The translations under genes were made by a program, and so were the position numbers. From positions 36,490,510-36,554,509 of the forward strand of contig NC_088295.1 in assembly GCF_032854445.1 (NCBI RefSeq): a stretch of DNA of 64,000 nt, given 5' to 3'. The notes below the pieces were generated by a model. That model worked only from the letters and a program-made list of their open reading frames with translations. It was not told the origin of the DNA and did no database searches. The stretch comes from Liolophura sinensis. Its lineage: Eukaryota; Mollusca; Polyplacophora; Chitonida; Chitonidae. Shown here piece after piece: positions 47,108 to 58,251 of this stretch; position 1 is the first letter of the stretch, and each line of letters starts with the position of its first letter.

Positions 47108-47497
47108 TTAACAATCAACTTCAGTAAATGGTAAAATATAATGGCAATGTCCCAAATTTTGTGTTTAAGAGACAGAGAAGTGGATTCAAAGGAAAGCGAA
47201 GTTATATAAAATTCCTTTTAAGTTCAGCCTGTTTTAAGCTCTATAAACGTTTTCTACGGAAGAAAACCAGGCCAAAGAATTAAATCGGAGATTTCATTCT
47301 CAAAGGAGTGCCTTTCATCTAGATCTGATTTTCTGTCTGAATATATAAAAGAAAAATCGAAATCTTTGACTACATTATTTTCTGCTGTTATGCGTTCTTG
47401 TACTACATTGCACATCGTGTTTTGGCTGAGCAGCAGATTTGTACAGACTTACATCAAACCGAGCATTGTACTTTGTAGTTTATATTCATATTTGTTT
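47108..47497. repeat. direct duplication, first copy
   Basis: Matches 47708-48127 at an offset of about 600 bp. Both have CTTCAGTAAATGG, CGAAGTTATAT-AAAATTCCTTT, GCCTGTTTTAAGCTC / GCCCGTTTTAAGCTC, AGATTTCATTCTCAAAGGA / AGATTTGATTCTCAAAGGA, AAAAATCGAAATCTTTGAC and ATTGCACATCG. Confidence 0.88.
47254..47415 (-). CDS. 53-codon frame conserved between duplicates, first copy
   Basis: ATG-started minus-strand frame: MCNVVQERITAENN, then KDFDFSFIYSDRKSDLDE and SFENEISDL. Over about 35 codons it aligns without gaps with the frame in the second copy, and about four of eleven changed codons are synonymous. After ISDL the copies diverge and this one stops. No family is recognised. It could be a shared old exon or simply a recent duplication of non-coding DNA. 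Confidence 0.25.
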   Translation of the reverse strand: MCNVVQERITAENNVVKDFDFSFIYSDRKSDLDERHSFENEISDLILWPGFLP

Positions 47498-47619
47498 TAC
47501 GCTCTAACAAGTATTTGATTTTCTTTCAAAGCCGAAGAATTGAACATTGAAAAATATACCTGCACATTTTATGGCTGGGTGCAATAAATGTGAAGCGAAG
47601 ATGACTAAATAGCACACGT

Positions 47620-47665
47620 TGTTTTTCAATGCCGATATATGGTGTTAAACAACAGGTAAGTAAAT
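47620..47665 (+). mobile_element. SINE tail fragment, third family
   Basis: TGCCGATATATGGTGTTAAA followed by CAACAGGTAAGTAAAT is a SINE 3' end of the GGCATTAAACAACAGTCAAA type also present at 56440-56561. It lies between the two copies of the direct duplication. Confidence 0.5.
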
Positions 47666-47707
47666 CTCGAAGTATATAAAAACACACCGAAATTTCCCTA
47701 TTTAGAA

Positions 47708-48127
47708 GGAGCAATCATCTTCAGTAAATGGAAAGGTGTATTTGCGAACTTCTAGTTTTATGTTTTAAAGACAAAAAATGTGTATTTAAGGAATATAAAA
47801 ATGTTTCGAAGTTATATTAAAATTCCTTTCAAGTAGTGTAGAGGAGCCCGTTTTAAGCTCTTCTTTAAACGTTTTATACAAAAACAACAGAGCGCCACGA
47901 TAAAAACGTAAATCAGAGATTTGATTCTCAAAGGAACGGCTTTCATCAAGATCTGATATTCTATCTGAACATATAAAGGAAAAATCGAAATCTTTGACAA
48001 GATTATTTTCGGCTGCTGCGCGTTTTTTTGAACATCTCATTGCACATCGGAGTTTTTAAGGACAGTAGGATTTTGCAGACTCACTTCAAGTAATGCATTC
48101 TACCTTGGTTTGTATTGACATTTACAG
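47708..48127. repeat. direct duplication, second copy
   Basis: Partner of 47108-47497; see that entry for shared landmarks. Confidence 0.88.
47786..48040 (-). CDS. 84-codon frame conserved between duplicates, second copy
   Basis: ATG-started minus-strand frame: MRCSKKRAAAENN, KDFDFSFICSDRISDLDE, SFENQISDLRFYRGALLF, then KTFKEELKTGSSTLLERN to a TAA. It is the longer version of the frame at 47254-47415. The start regions of the two copies are offset by a small indel, while the central part is in register. It is acidic in the first half and basic in the second, with no signal peptide or membrane segment. I do not recognise it. Confidence 0.27.
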   Translation of the reverse strand: MRCSKKRAAAENNLVKDFDFSFICSDRISDLDESRSFENQISDLRFYRGALLFLYKTFKEELKTGSSTLLERNFNITSKHFYIP

Positions 48128-48129
48128 CA

Positions 48130-50580
48130 ATCAAATAAATATCAGGACAGAAAAAACAGTACAGAATACGTTGAGTTATTGTAATACTTGCATCACTATT
48201 GGATCTCCCTTCAGGACTTTTTGTACATACATATGTAGGGAAGACAAATCAAACCTAAACTAAGAAAGAATTTAACAATTTTGCTTCAAGAAAGAAAAAA
48301 GCATTGCTAATGTTTACGAGATTTTGTGTTGTTTCTTTGTATGTTAGGTGATGGTGTGGACCAAAATCACTTTTAATGTCTTTTGTAAAACATAACTTCC
48401 ATTAGCACCACTCTTAAATTCCACGGCCGTATACATCCAAAGATTTGAGAGCCAGAGTTTTTATTTGTTCTTCCATGAAGACGAACAGGGAGGTTAATGT
48501 TCATGTCAGCTGAATTTGAACTTCAAAATAATTTGATAACATTGGGGAATTTATCTCTTCTGAAATGGGATTGCTGAAATGTCAAAGGCTTTTGGGGATG
48601 AAAATCAGTCATTGAGAGAGGATAAGATTATAATGTCAGACATATTTGTCATAAAGCTCATGATTTAGTCAGAAACGACACTACTTAAGGTTTTAAGTTC
48701 AGGTAGTTTTCAGAGCAAGTTATGCTGGCGCCAGCATTCTGTAAACAAACAAAAGAATTGAGATGGATTTTAAACGCTGATATCAACCTAAGATCATTGA
48801 AAATTCACATTTTATCGTCTTTAGCTGTCAGCCAATGGAAAAGTGAGCCACGTGTTTCAACACTTACATATTCATGTGCTGCAAAACTCTACAAATAAAA
48901 CAGCACATTTTATTCAATCCTCTCTGTATTAAATTTCTTTTACCGATATTATATCACTCATTGTATACAAGAAATCAATCACAGATCATTGTCATCCTGA
49001 TAAACACGATAATATCAATCCTCACAATCTATGGTCATTTGACATCACCGTCTCATGCGGGCTGTTCCGTAATATGTTTATACATCATTTACATTTAGAT
49101 TATGATGATTATGTAAATATAACCACACGATTCATTTACACCGATTAAATTTTCGAACCGAACCGAGACGAAGCGTTGAGTCTTTTCCTTACATTTACGA
49201 ATGCTTCAGGCAAATAATTTGATCATTTCAGCTAGAACGTGTATCACAATAATTGAGTTCATTCGTCCAAAAAGTGTGTTTGGAATTACATAAAAATTTT
49301 TTGGGGGTAAATTTAGTAAAAACATATTTATGCAAAATCAACCGTGGCAAACGTGTTAAATATACTTTGAAACTATGAGAAATCTATATATATATTCAAT
49401 AAGTGTACGTTGAAAGGTTTAGTTGTCCAAATAACTGACGAATTATTCCCACAAAAGACGAATGCCAGGAAGATGGATGGGGGTAACTAGAGCGAGGAGA
49501 CAAGGCAATTTTCCGGTTATATCAGATGAACTCTCAGACTGAAAGCAGTAGCCGAAATATCGAGAGATGGATTCAAGGCTGCTTGGCCTCTCTGGTCAGT
49601 GGCCCTTCGGCTGTTGCGAGACCAACGTTTCCGTTAATAGAGCCAGTAAGGGATCCAAATTACTATTTCAAAATTCTCCCCTCTTAAGATAGCAATGAAT
49701 AACCCCAGTTTTGTCAAAATTTCATGTTACGTGTTACAAACGCAAAGGTAGAAAATATAATAAATGTGGCCCAAAAAATTCTTATCAGATTTTTGTATTT
49801 CAGATATTTGAATACATTAATGGTAATTTCATGTATACAACTGAAAGGTACGTTTTTAACACTTTGTCTCCAGCAGGCACCTAGCAAACCCGAAGATATA
49901 TCGGTCATACTAACAGACTTTTGATATTGTAATAGACCGACCGTTACCTGAAGTACATAGAAAGTTAACGAAGCCTATAAACCATGCCAGACAGGTCGCA
50001 ATTTCCGGACAGCGCGGTGGTATGTCTCAGATTTAGGTCAACTCGAGATTTTTTTCCCAAGTGTTGGGCAGAATGTGACATATTAGGTTTCTGGTAACAA
50101 TGTATAAGACTGACCATGTCCGGGACTCGAGGTTATTAGCTAATTAATGTTCCATGAATATCAACTTTATTTCCTAACGGCGAACATATGCAAGCCAACT
50201 CCAAAAGGGGGTACCATAATGTACAGATGCTGACAACTTCCCCGCCAATCAGCTATGCGATAAGACAGATGCAGGAGCTGTGAATTCACCAACTAATGGA
50301 TTGTGAATACATACAGATGACGGAGGTTCGTCAGTAAATTCAATACTTTACTTGATTTAAACGTAAACCTTCCAAATAAGTTTCACAAATTTGACCTATG
50401 GTAAAATCTATTACATGAATATAATACTCATATTAATATTACCCCTTAGTGCATCAGGGAATGATAAGCCTTAAAGAAAAAAAATACACTTGTTAATGTT
50501 ATTGATATTGATATCAGTTATTAATGATTCATTTCTTGCGACTAAATACTATTGCATGATTATTGAATTAAGCTTTCGCT
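48130..50580. other. AT-rich DNA without recognised features
   Basis: About 2.4 kb with only short, mirrored frames. No transposon ends or tandem repeats seen. Confidence 0.4.
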
Positions 50581-50582
50581 GT

Positions 50583-50911
50583 TGATTTGATTTGATTTGA
50601 TTTGTTTCAATTGGTTGGTTGACGTTTTGCCTGACTGGTTAGGTGATGCCAAGGCCTTATAGCAGCCTAAAAAGAGTGCTGACAGTTTTATAGTGCTGAC
50701 CCAATGGAACGTCATTTTGAATACATCAGACACAACGCCCCACTCAGTCATATTATACTTGCACCCACAACTGGCATATTCCCTTTTAAGCTGAGCGCCA
50801 AGTGAAGTAGTGCATGATGTAACGATTTAAAGTCTCGGATATACTCGGGATTGACCCCCCGGATCTATAACGCTTATGAGGAAGACGTTCTAACCACTAC
50901 GCCAACCGTGG
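50583..50911 (-). mobile_element. tRNA-derived SINE, fourth family
   Basis: The minus-strand head from 50911 has GGCGTAGTGGTTAGAACG (A box) and GGGGGTCAATCCCGAG (B box). The body ends in a tail made of TCAAATCAAATCAAATCAAA at about 50583. The arrangement is that of a complete SINE. Confidence 0.72.
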
Positions 50912-50914
50912 AAG

Positions 50915-51320
50915 ATTTAGATACTGCTGGGTGTTAAGTTGTCAGGGTGTTACAGATCGTATAAAAAGATGTATGCCATATTTTTATTTGAGAAAATCTC
51001 ACTGGGCAGTTCGCTTGAAGGATGATTATTTGTTTGTTTATTTTTTTATTTGGTATTCAAAACCCGGGCGCAAGCGCAAACTGTTGGCCCAAGATAAAGA
51101 CATAAATGCTATCAGCGCTGAAACCCTACAGAGATTAGACCTATACGCTCATCAGGTGGCAAGTCTTGTAGTTTCAATGCTAGTTACCTGACTCTTTCTG
51201 ATTAAGACACCGAATACATGCCTTTGCCTAATTTAATATTGCGTCAGAAATGTAACCAATATGTCCTGTATAAGTGAACATATTTGGTCTTCATTACACG
51301 CTGATGTTTGGACGGTCGCC
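50915..51320. other. no recognisable feature
   Basis: No supported gene. It ends in the poly(A) tract that follows. Confidence 0.4.
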
Positions 51321-51348
51321 AAAAAAAAAAAAAAAAAAAAAAAAAAAA
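51321..51348 (+). repeat. A28 tract
   Basis: Twenty-eight uninterrupted A, then GAAACACC. It could be the tail of an unrecognised retrocopy in plus orientation, but the upstream 300 bp resemble nothing known to me and no target-site duplication is evident. Confidence 0.9.
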
Positions 51349-52350
51349 GAAACACCATTATCTGTATGTCGGCACATCACTATAGAGGACAAGATTATTA
51401 GTTGGGGGAAAAGTGAGTTTGAGGGGTTTGACAGTGGCTTTTTTGTTTGGAAAATGGCAGAATTCAGATAAGTAAATTTGATGCATGTCTACTTACGCTA
51501 TGCCCAAGTACCTAAATTTGGAAAACTTGTATAACATACATCACATTCAGTCTCGGCCATGTACATGGATGTCTTCAACCGAGCACAGACACCATCAAAT
51601 TATACATGAGAAAAAATACGATCTTGAGCCAAACGGTTCAAGCGATCTCATTTAACATAAATCTAATGTTAATCAGTTTGGGTTCTCTGTAGATAATGAT
51701 AAATGGTTGTAACTAATACCTCTGGGAACCGCCAACCAATAAATTGATCCGTCTATCACTGGCTTGTAATATACAATTTCCTGATTAGAATGGCCACCAA
51801 CAAGGTATTCGTGTAATTACACTGCACAAAATAGATAGGACAAAGCGCACATGCAAAATTGCCATATGGCTTACAAAATATACTGAAATGAAAAGGTTCT
51901 TCGATTTCCTAATTAACGAATGTTGCCGTGTGCTGGTCTCCCGACCGTGTCATAATATTCATCTTAATCCTATAGAATACGGTTTCTTCACTCAGCAAGA
52001 ACATATATTACATCATGTGAAATTAGGTTCTTCTTGAGTTAAAATTGTATAAAATTAACAGATACCCAGAATGCTGATTGACATCCTAAACCAGTGGCTT
52101 CGAAATGACTTTCTATTTATTTCCATGATTGTTGATTAAATTTATACCCAAGACTTTTCTACACGCCGATTGGATTATTTGATGGAAGAAATCTCGAGTC
52201 CCCGGTTTAAACCACCGATCTTTAGCAAACTACTGAAGAACATTTCCATGTGAGAGGTACAGATGTGCATACCCTAGCTGTTCGTGGAATTCAAGTGTTG
52301 TTCAACGAACATTAGGTTACGCAAATGTTACAAAAGCGTCGCTAACCGTG
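51349..52350. other. no recognisable feature
   Basis: AT-rich, no supported feature. Confidence 0.4.
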
Positions 52351-52354
52351 CCAA

Positions 52355-52500
52355 TTGTCTGCAAGGCCTCACAGACTATGGCAGGAGGCAAACCTACAAA
52401 TTATCGGTCCAGTGCAGGATTTGAACCTGAAGTACGTGAGTCCCAGTGATGGACAGGTAAACAAATTAACAACTCAGCCTTAGCCGGCTGTCGATTCGAT
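52355..52500 (-). mobile_element. tRNA-like SINE head relic
   Basis: The minus strand from 52492 reads GGCTAAGGCTGAGTTGTTAA (A-box-like) and CAGGTTCAAATCCTGC (B box). It is followed by body-like CATAGTCTGTGAGGCCTTGC. Tail not found. Confidence 0.5.
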
Positions 52501-53744
52501 TGGTATGGATTATTTCCTCCATGTTTAACCATACTGCAAACTTGCCGGAGGTTATGCTTGGCAATTGGTCGATAAGAAGATAAATATTCACATGGGTTGT
52601 GTCAGTATAGGGTGTTGAGTTCGCTAACAATCTGTTTCGGGTACATCATACACAACTATTTAACATTTCTTACAAGGTGAAGTGTTACAAAAATATGTGG
52701 TTATCTACCACAGACAGATTATGGTCTGTCTTGATACTAAATAAGGTTATGTAAAATATTACAAACGTGCCTCACATCAGTAGACTGTAAGTTTTAAGTG
52801 TTGGGGAAACCAACCTTTGGCAAGCAACTCACAGGATTTTCCAACAGACTTCCATACGCCGAGCTAATTCAGTTTGTATATCACATTGGCCGAATAATAA
52901 TGGTATCTTGAGAAGGTTCATATATGACCATCTAAACCATACGGCCGTACGGCTATTGTCAACAGCTTATTGGTAACATGGCTCCAGGAGCAACGTAGGC
53001 GGGAAACCCTAACAATTGAACCCATATATCTCACGAGTCTTTGTCATCTGAGAGTAATAAACTTAAACAGTAAGGAGCGACTAAAACACAAGAATCTTAA
53101 CCACTTTGTTCTCTCCGCTCGCTCACCAACGGTCATTACTATGATTCCTCGAACTATTTGACGTACACTGAACCGGTATATTGGCTTCTAGCTTTCTTGA
53201 AAATGTCTCCGATTTACACAGCTTATATCAGGAACCATCACACAAGTTTTATTCTAACTGTGCCACCGAGGGCTGAAAGGTTTTTTCTTCTTGTCCATTA
53301 GATGTTAGGTTCACCTGTGTGATAAAACCAACAGTTTGATGGATCTTAAGACTTTCAAGCCGCAGATAAAACTGCCCTGCTGCGGCGAATCGATGTGAAG
53401 TGGTGACATGTGGAGCAATGGTTCTGAGACAATGTCAGTGAAATAACCGGGGATGAGATAAAGGCTGCCTCTCAGGCCTGTCACAGAGACGCATTGCCCA
53501 AGTGATTGTCCTAAGACGTTTGTGATAAATCTGGCTAAATTTCGCCTACAGGCAAAAAGATGGATGAGAATTGTCAGCGGGAATGGCAATGTGCCGGGAA
53601 TATCAATTTTTATGGTTTTGCCATTGTTTTTATATAACCCATTACCGGTGTAAGTTCTTCGAGCAAACTTCGTAAGATTTGACCGTTGTATAATAAAGGG
53701 TATGTTTCAATAATAGATGAACAAAGTGAGGAATACAGCAACGT
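52501..53744. other. no firmly supported feature
   Basis: A 92-codon minus-strand frame at 53311-53589 (ITNVLGQSLGQCVSVTGLRG) lies in a GC-richer patch but has no recognisable domain. Chance is sufficient. Confidence 0.35.
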
Positions 53745-54590
53745 ACCGTTAAACGGCTATAAACTTCTACCATCAGTCGGCTATAATTTATATCATCAAG
53801 CTGTTATAATCTTGTATAACCAGGAGATTATAATCTTTTACTATCGGGTAACTATAATCCTATACCATCAGGAGGCCATAAAAGTGGATGATCAGGCGGC
53901 TATAAAATTGTATCATTAGACAGCTACAGGCTTATATTATCAGGCGGTCGCAGTCATGCCATCGGGCAAAGTGAGGAATGCAACAATGATTGCTACGGAG
54001 AAAATTTCCCTATATGTTCAATATTTCAAATCTGAGACGAAAACCAGGCGGCTATGCTCTTATACCACCAAACGGCTATAAACTTGTACCATCAGACGGC
54101 TATAATCTTGTGCCATCAGACGGTCATTCTCTTATGTCATAAGACAGCCATACTCTTATTCCATCAGGCACCTATAATCTTGTACCATCAAACGTCTATA
54201 ATCTGGGGCCATCAGACGACTATAATTTTATACCATCAGATGGCTACCATTTTATATAGTACCATCGGACGGTTATAATCCTATACCATCAGGAGGCTAT
54301 AATATTGTATCATCAGGCGGCTACACTCTTATACCTTCAGGTGACTACAATTTTACCATCGGACAGATATAATCTTATATCATATAGGGCGGCTATTATC
54401 CTACACCATAGAGTGGCTATAATCTTATACCATCTGACAGCTATAATTTTATACCACCAGACAGCTATAATCTTATACCATCAGGCGACAATATTCTTAT
54501 ACCATTGGACGGTTACAGCCGTATACAATTATGCGCCTATAACCTTATACCATGTATCAGGCTACTATAATCTTATATCAAAAATGTAGC
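53745..54590. repeat. 23-bp minisatellite in two blocks
   Basis: Units of GGCTATAATCTTATACCATC plus AGA/AGG (about 23 bp). They occur in a first block of about 53745-53960 and a second of about 54045-54590, separated by about 85 bp of other sequence. The words CAAAGTGAGGAATACAGCAA (53720) and CAAAGTGAGGAATGCAACAA (53968) precede both blocks, so the leader was duplicated with the array. The LYHQTAIIL-type frames are artefacts. Confidence 0.92.
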
Positions 54591-54594
54591 GCCA

Positions 54595-56435
54595 AAGCGT
54601 TGATTTCTTACATAACATCCGGTTAAAGATAAATCCTTGAAAGTCGTGTACTGTCTTCGATCTTGTTTTAGCTTTAATCTTCGGATGACGTTTTTGGTAG
54701 TTGCACTTTTATCATCCGATGTTAAAAACAGATCGAACAATACATCGATACTATATGATCTCACAATTTTATTCCCGTATACGCTTAGACAAGGAGGCTG
54801 TGTGTTCGAAACCGACTTTCGCTGGCTTGATGTTTCTTTCTGTTCCTCGTCAGGTAAGTTAAGTAGTAATTGCTCCAAAAAATTAGGTGGAAATCCTATC
54901 CCCCTTCACCCCGCTCTTTTTTTATCCAGACACGTCGCCAGTGGGTTCTAGGTCAATAAGATTCTTCGAAAATTAAAGATGGAAAAACGTTCACTAAATT
55001 AAGTGTTTAATTAAAAGTATGGATTTTAATGTTTCCTGAAACAAATGAACTGAACCATTTTGAGCACACATGCAACATCTTTTGAGAACACTTATTAAAG
55101 TCATTTTTTTCTACCGATATCTCAAGCAAAACAATTTATGACAAAAGTTCACATGACCCTTCTCGTGCCGTTCACATCAATACCACATATAGTTACGGTG
55201 GACAGGCCAGCTCTGTAGCCCGCCGAATGTGTCAACGTTCCGCTCCAGAACTGAGCGACTGCCTGACTTTGTCTTTCTTGAGGTTCTCATGTCTACACCA
55301 CTAGATTTGTCATGTTTTGATTCAGCAAGCCTTCTTTTTGGACGTGGTTTAGACATTAGAAGACTTCATAGTGACATACGAAATAAGAAAGCTGTGCAGT
55401 ACCACTGGGATGCATAGAATACGTCACGATGGCGCTCCTATCATGTGGATACATCCAATTTTAGATTGGGGAATACCGGAGCGCCCGGATGTATGATTGA
55501 ATGTAGGTTTAAGGGTTGAACACCGCCTGAGTCAAATCCCTAGACTGCGCATTCGAGTGGTTTGACGAGGTATGAAACAAGGTTCAGCGACATAGGGTTA
55601 CACAACAAACAACAAGTCGAAGGATTAGGGACCGTTTTACACCCCAAAAACGAGGAAATTTTGCATAAACGCGATATTTATATATATAAGTTTATGCCAC
55701 TGCAGTTGACCTAGATACGTCAAAGCTGAGTATGTATCACGCCGTGTTGTATTAATGTAAAAGTCTACTGTACGTATGGCGTCATACCCCTGAGCTCAGA
55801 GTTGAACGTCAAGAAACAAATGTTTCTTTATCCACCTCATGGCGCTGGGTGTAATCTATCAAAATTGTAAAAGCACAAACGATATCGAGGGGCCTATAAA
55901 CTGGGCGAAATAACACTTTTATTACTTAAGGCAATTCGCTTTTATATAAATGATGAAAACAAATCTAACAAGTAAACAAACTCAAATTCCTTTATGTGTG
56001 GAAATAAACATGATGAAACGATATTATTCAGGCAGGTAAACATACCGGCCGGATTGTTGCGTGACACACTCGATGTTGTTTGAAAGGTTATCTCTATTTA
56101 ATATGAATATTTGCAAACGGCCCGCAACTAACAGCAGGGTAGAATTTTTCTCATAAACATTTATTCAGCAGGATGACACGTCCTTGATACCATGAGACTG
56201 GATAGATTGGAATATTGCGTCTCCTTGATACTATCGCAAAATTGCCTTCTTTCATAACATATAGAATGAGCAAGCAAACAGAAGTCACGCTAGAATCTCC
56301 ATTTTAACTGATTCTCACAAAAATGCCAAATACGTAATGTTTACTGGAGATTTCACACACCGGCATTGTGTGAAAAGTCAGTTAAGTATGCAATGTCCTG
56401 CTACGATAACATTATTTGCCTTGCTTGCATCGTTC
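54595..56435. other. no recognisable feature
   Basis: Includes overlapping frames on both strands at 54573-54951 that mirror one another and show no domain. I support nothing here. Confidence 0.4.
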
Positions 56436-56439
56436 GGGT

Positions 56440-56561
56440 AATACGGTTGCGGCTGTTGTTCAGCGTGTTTGACAGTCACCTGGCCAGAAATGCAACGGCT
56501 TCCCTAGGGCATTGAAGTAGTATTTAGTTTGGCATTAAACAACAGTCAAATAAATAAACAA
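56440..56561 (+). mobile_element. SINE 3' end, third family
   Basis: TTTAGTTTGGCATTAAACAA followed by CAGTCAAATAAATAAACAAA is a typical SINE tail. Upstream CAGTCACCTGGCCAGAAATG may be body. The Tc1 element below inserted about 17 bp past the end of this tail. Confidence 0.6.
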
Positions 56562-56579
56562 AATATACATTCATATATA

Positions 56580-56607
56580 CAGTCCTGGAAAAAAGTTTGG
56601 AATATTG
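56580..56607 (+). repeat. left terminal inverted repeat of the Tc1 element
   Basis: 28 bp, identical to the inverse of 58181-58208, beginning CAGTCCTGG as in many Tc1-like ends. Confidence 0.95.
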
Positions 56608-56793
56608 TTTTCACTGATGATAACATTTACCAGAAACATACTTTTGTGCGCCTTACATTGAATGCACACATTCTTGTTTTGGTGGAAAATGTAGTGGATT
56701 ATGTCCCCTTTCAGCTCATACACACCATTATTGCTTGTGTCACCTGAAAAAGTCATGTACGCAGACATGATTATAATTTAACCTTGTAACTCT

Positions 56794-56800
56794 TATAAAA
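56794..56800 (+). promoter_or_regulatory. TATA box of the transposase gene
   Basis: TATAAAA lies 20 bases before the first ATG (56814) and 62 bases before the second in-frame ATG (56856). Transcription normally starts about 25-30 bases after a TATA box, which would put the first ATG at or before the transcript start and favour the second. Confidence 0.6.
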
Positions 56801-56813
56801 GCTCGGTTAAGGC

Positions 56814-57878
56814 ATGCCAGTGCTCCAGAGTGTTTCCAACAATACTGCTGTGATCATGAGACGTCAACTGAGTGCTGCAGTCTGCAACCGTATCGTTGGT
56901 ATGAGCCTGGCTGGAGCAAAACAGAAGGACATTGCAGCAGCTCTTGGTGTCACTCAGGGAGCCGTCTCCAAAATCTTTAAGCGACACCGACAGACGGGTG
57001 TGCCGACGCCTAGACCGAGGTCTGGTAGGCCACGAAAGACCACCGAGAGAGAGGACCTGTATCTGGTGAGACTTTGCCGCAATGGCCGTACGAAGAGTTC
57101 CAACCAGATACGCGCTGACTGGATGAGATTTACCAATACTCCTGTGTCAAGCCGCTTAGTGCGATCCAGACTGTTGACTGCTGGGTATTTGGTAAGGAGA
57201 CCTAAGAGGAAGCCTTTGCTACAGCGTCGACACCGCCAGGCACGCTTATCCTGGGCGCGGGAACACCTGAACTGGCAGGTGGGACACTGGCGACACGTGA
57301 TATTCAGTGATGAGTCTCGTTTTGTCGTCTATCGGGAAGATGGCCGCGTGATGGTGCGTCGTCAGGCTCACGAGGCTCTGAACGAAGATTGCATCATGTC
57401 CAGAGTCCAAGGCGGGGGCGATGGGGTCACCGTCTGGGGTGCTTTTCATAGCACTGGTAAATGCGACCTGCACGTCTTGGATGGACACATGAACCAGCAC
57501 CAATATCAACGGATTCTGGAAACGATAATGTTCCCATTTGCTCGGCAACAATTCAGGGCAAACTTTGTGTATCAGGACGACAACGCCACGCCGCACCGGA
57601 CCGAACTGATACGGAATTTTCTGGAACAGGAGGGTGTTGAGCACATGCAGTGGCCAGCCATTTCACCGGATATGAACCCAATTGAGAACTTGTGGGCGGA
57701 AGTTTCCCGTGGGTTGAATAACCTGGATGAAGCCCCAAAGAACGTGGCTGAACTAACTCGTGCTGTGCTCACTTGCTGGAGAGATATACCGGAAGAAACT
57801 TTGACTTCCTTAGTTGCCAGTATGCCAAGACGTGTGCGCGCATTGTACAATGCAAGGGGTGGGCACACCAAGTACTAA
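56814..57878 (+). CDS. Tc1-family DD34E transposase, intact
   Basis: A 354-residue frame that cuts and reinserts the surrounding element at TA sites. Residues 16-60 form a helix-turn-helix (RRQLSAAVCNRIVGM ... KDIAAALGVTQGAVSKIF), followed by a GRPRKTT motif (71-77) of the AT-hook type. A second DNA-binding region lies at about 90-125. The catalytic core has D166 in FSDESRF, D256 in YQDDNATPHR and E291 in NPIENLW, with 34 residues between the last two, the DD34E signature of Tc1. The core also contains VTVWGAF (206-211 region). Length is normal for the family (about 340). The start is probably M15 (ATG 56856, MRRQLS) rather than 56814, because of the TATA box position and the family's usual start. 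No stop or frame shift is present, and all three catalytic residues are kept. Confidence 0.97.
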   Translation: MPVLQSVSNNTAVIMRRQLSAAVCNRIVGMSLAGAKQKDIAAALGVTQGAVSKIFKRHRQTGVPTPRPRSGRPRKTTEREDLYLVRLCRNGRTKSSNQIRADWMRFTNTPVSSRLVRSRLLTAGYLVRRPKRKPLLQRRHRQARLSWAREHLNWQVGHWRHVIFSDESRFVVYREDGRVMVRRQAHEALNEDCIMSRVQGGGDGVTVWGAFHSTGKCDLHVLDGHMNQHQYQRILETIMFPFARQQFRANFVYQDDNATPHRTELIRNFLEQEGVEHMQWPAISPDMNPIENLWAEVSRGLNNLDEAPKNVAELTRAVLTCWRDIPEETLTSLVASMPRRVRALYNARGGHTKY

Positions 57879-57947
57879 ATTAATTTTCTGTATTGTTAGT
57901 GTTTTGCATATTTAACTTACCAAGTATTGTAGACATATTTCCAATCG

Positions 57948-57972
57948 AATAAAAGTTACAGCTCGTAATAAA
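57948..57972 (+). terminator. polyadenylation signals of the transposase gene
   Basis: AATAAA at 57948-57953 and again at 57967-57972, about 70-90 bases after the stop codon. They fit polyadenylation within the element. Confidence 0.6.
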
Positions 57973-58180
57973 ATACATGGGTTTCACTGAATTTCTGCAC
58001 TTGTTTGGGGCGCTTTCAGAATATCGTGAAAAACTCGTCTCCTATAACATTTAGAAATGTTTTGGTTTGAGGAAACTATTGATAATGCATCATAGAGACT
58101 AGTCCAAGTGAAACCAATCGACAGATTATTGACTTGAACGCAACGAACCACGCTCTTCGTGGAGATGGTGTGAAATTCAC

Positions 58181-58208
58181 CAATATTCCAAACTTTTTTC
58201 CAGGACTG
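58181..58208 (-). repeat. right terminal inverted repeat of the Tc1 element
   Basis: 28 bp, perfect inverse of the left end. Weaker similarity (TTTCAC) continues inward. Confidence 0.95.
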
Positions 58209-58209
58209 T

Positions 58210-58251
58210 ATGAAGAAATAAATTCTTGCCATGAAGAAATAAATTCTTGCA
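58210..58251. repeat. 21-bp tandem duplication at the transposon's right flank
   Basis: ATGAAGAAATAAATTCTTGC occurs at 58210-58229 and 58231-58250, starting at the A of the flanking TA. Confidence 0.9.

Larger units (their letters stand above)
56580..58208 (+). mobile_element. apparently complete Tc1-type DNA transposon, 1629 bp
   Basis: Identical 28-bp terminal inverted repeats (CAGTCCTGGAAAAAAGTTTG then GAATATTG, 56580-56607; inverse at 58181-58208). TA stands on both sides (56578-56579 and 58209-58210), the target-site duplication expected of Tc1/mariner cut-and-paste insertion. The element carries one unbroken transposase frame, an upstream TATA box and downstream AATAAA signals. Perfect terminal repeats and an intact frame suggest a young, possibly mobile copy. 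Confidence 0.95.

Noticed and set aside
51321-51348. Processed pseudogene suggested by the A28 tract
   Set aside because: No recognisable gene sequence upstream and no target-site duplication.
53686-54589. Plus-strand frames reading LYHQTAIIL repeats
   Set aside because: Generated by the 23-bp minisatellite.
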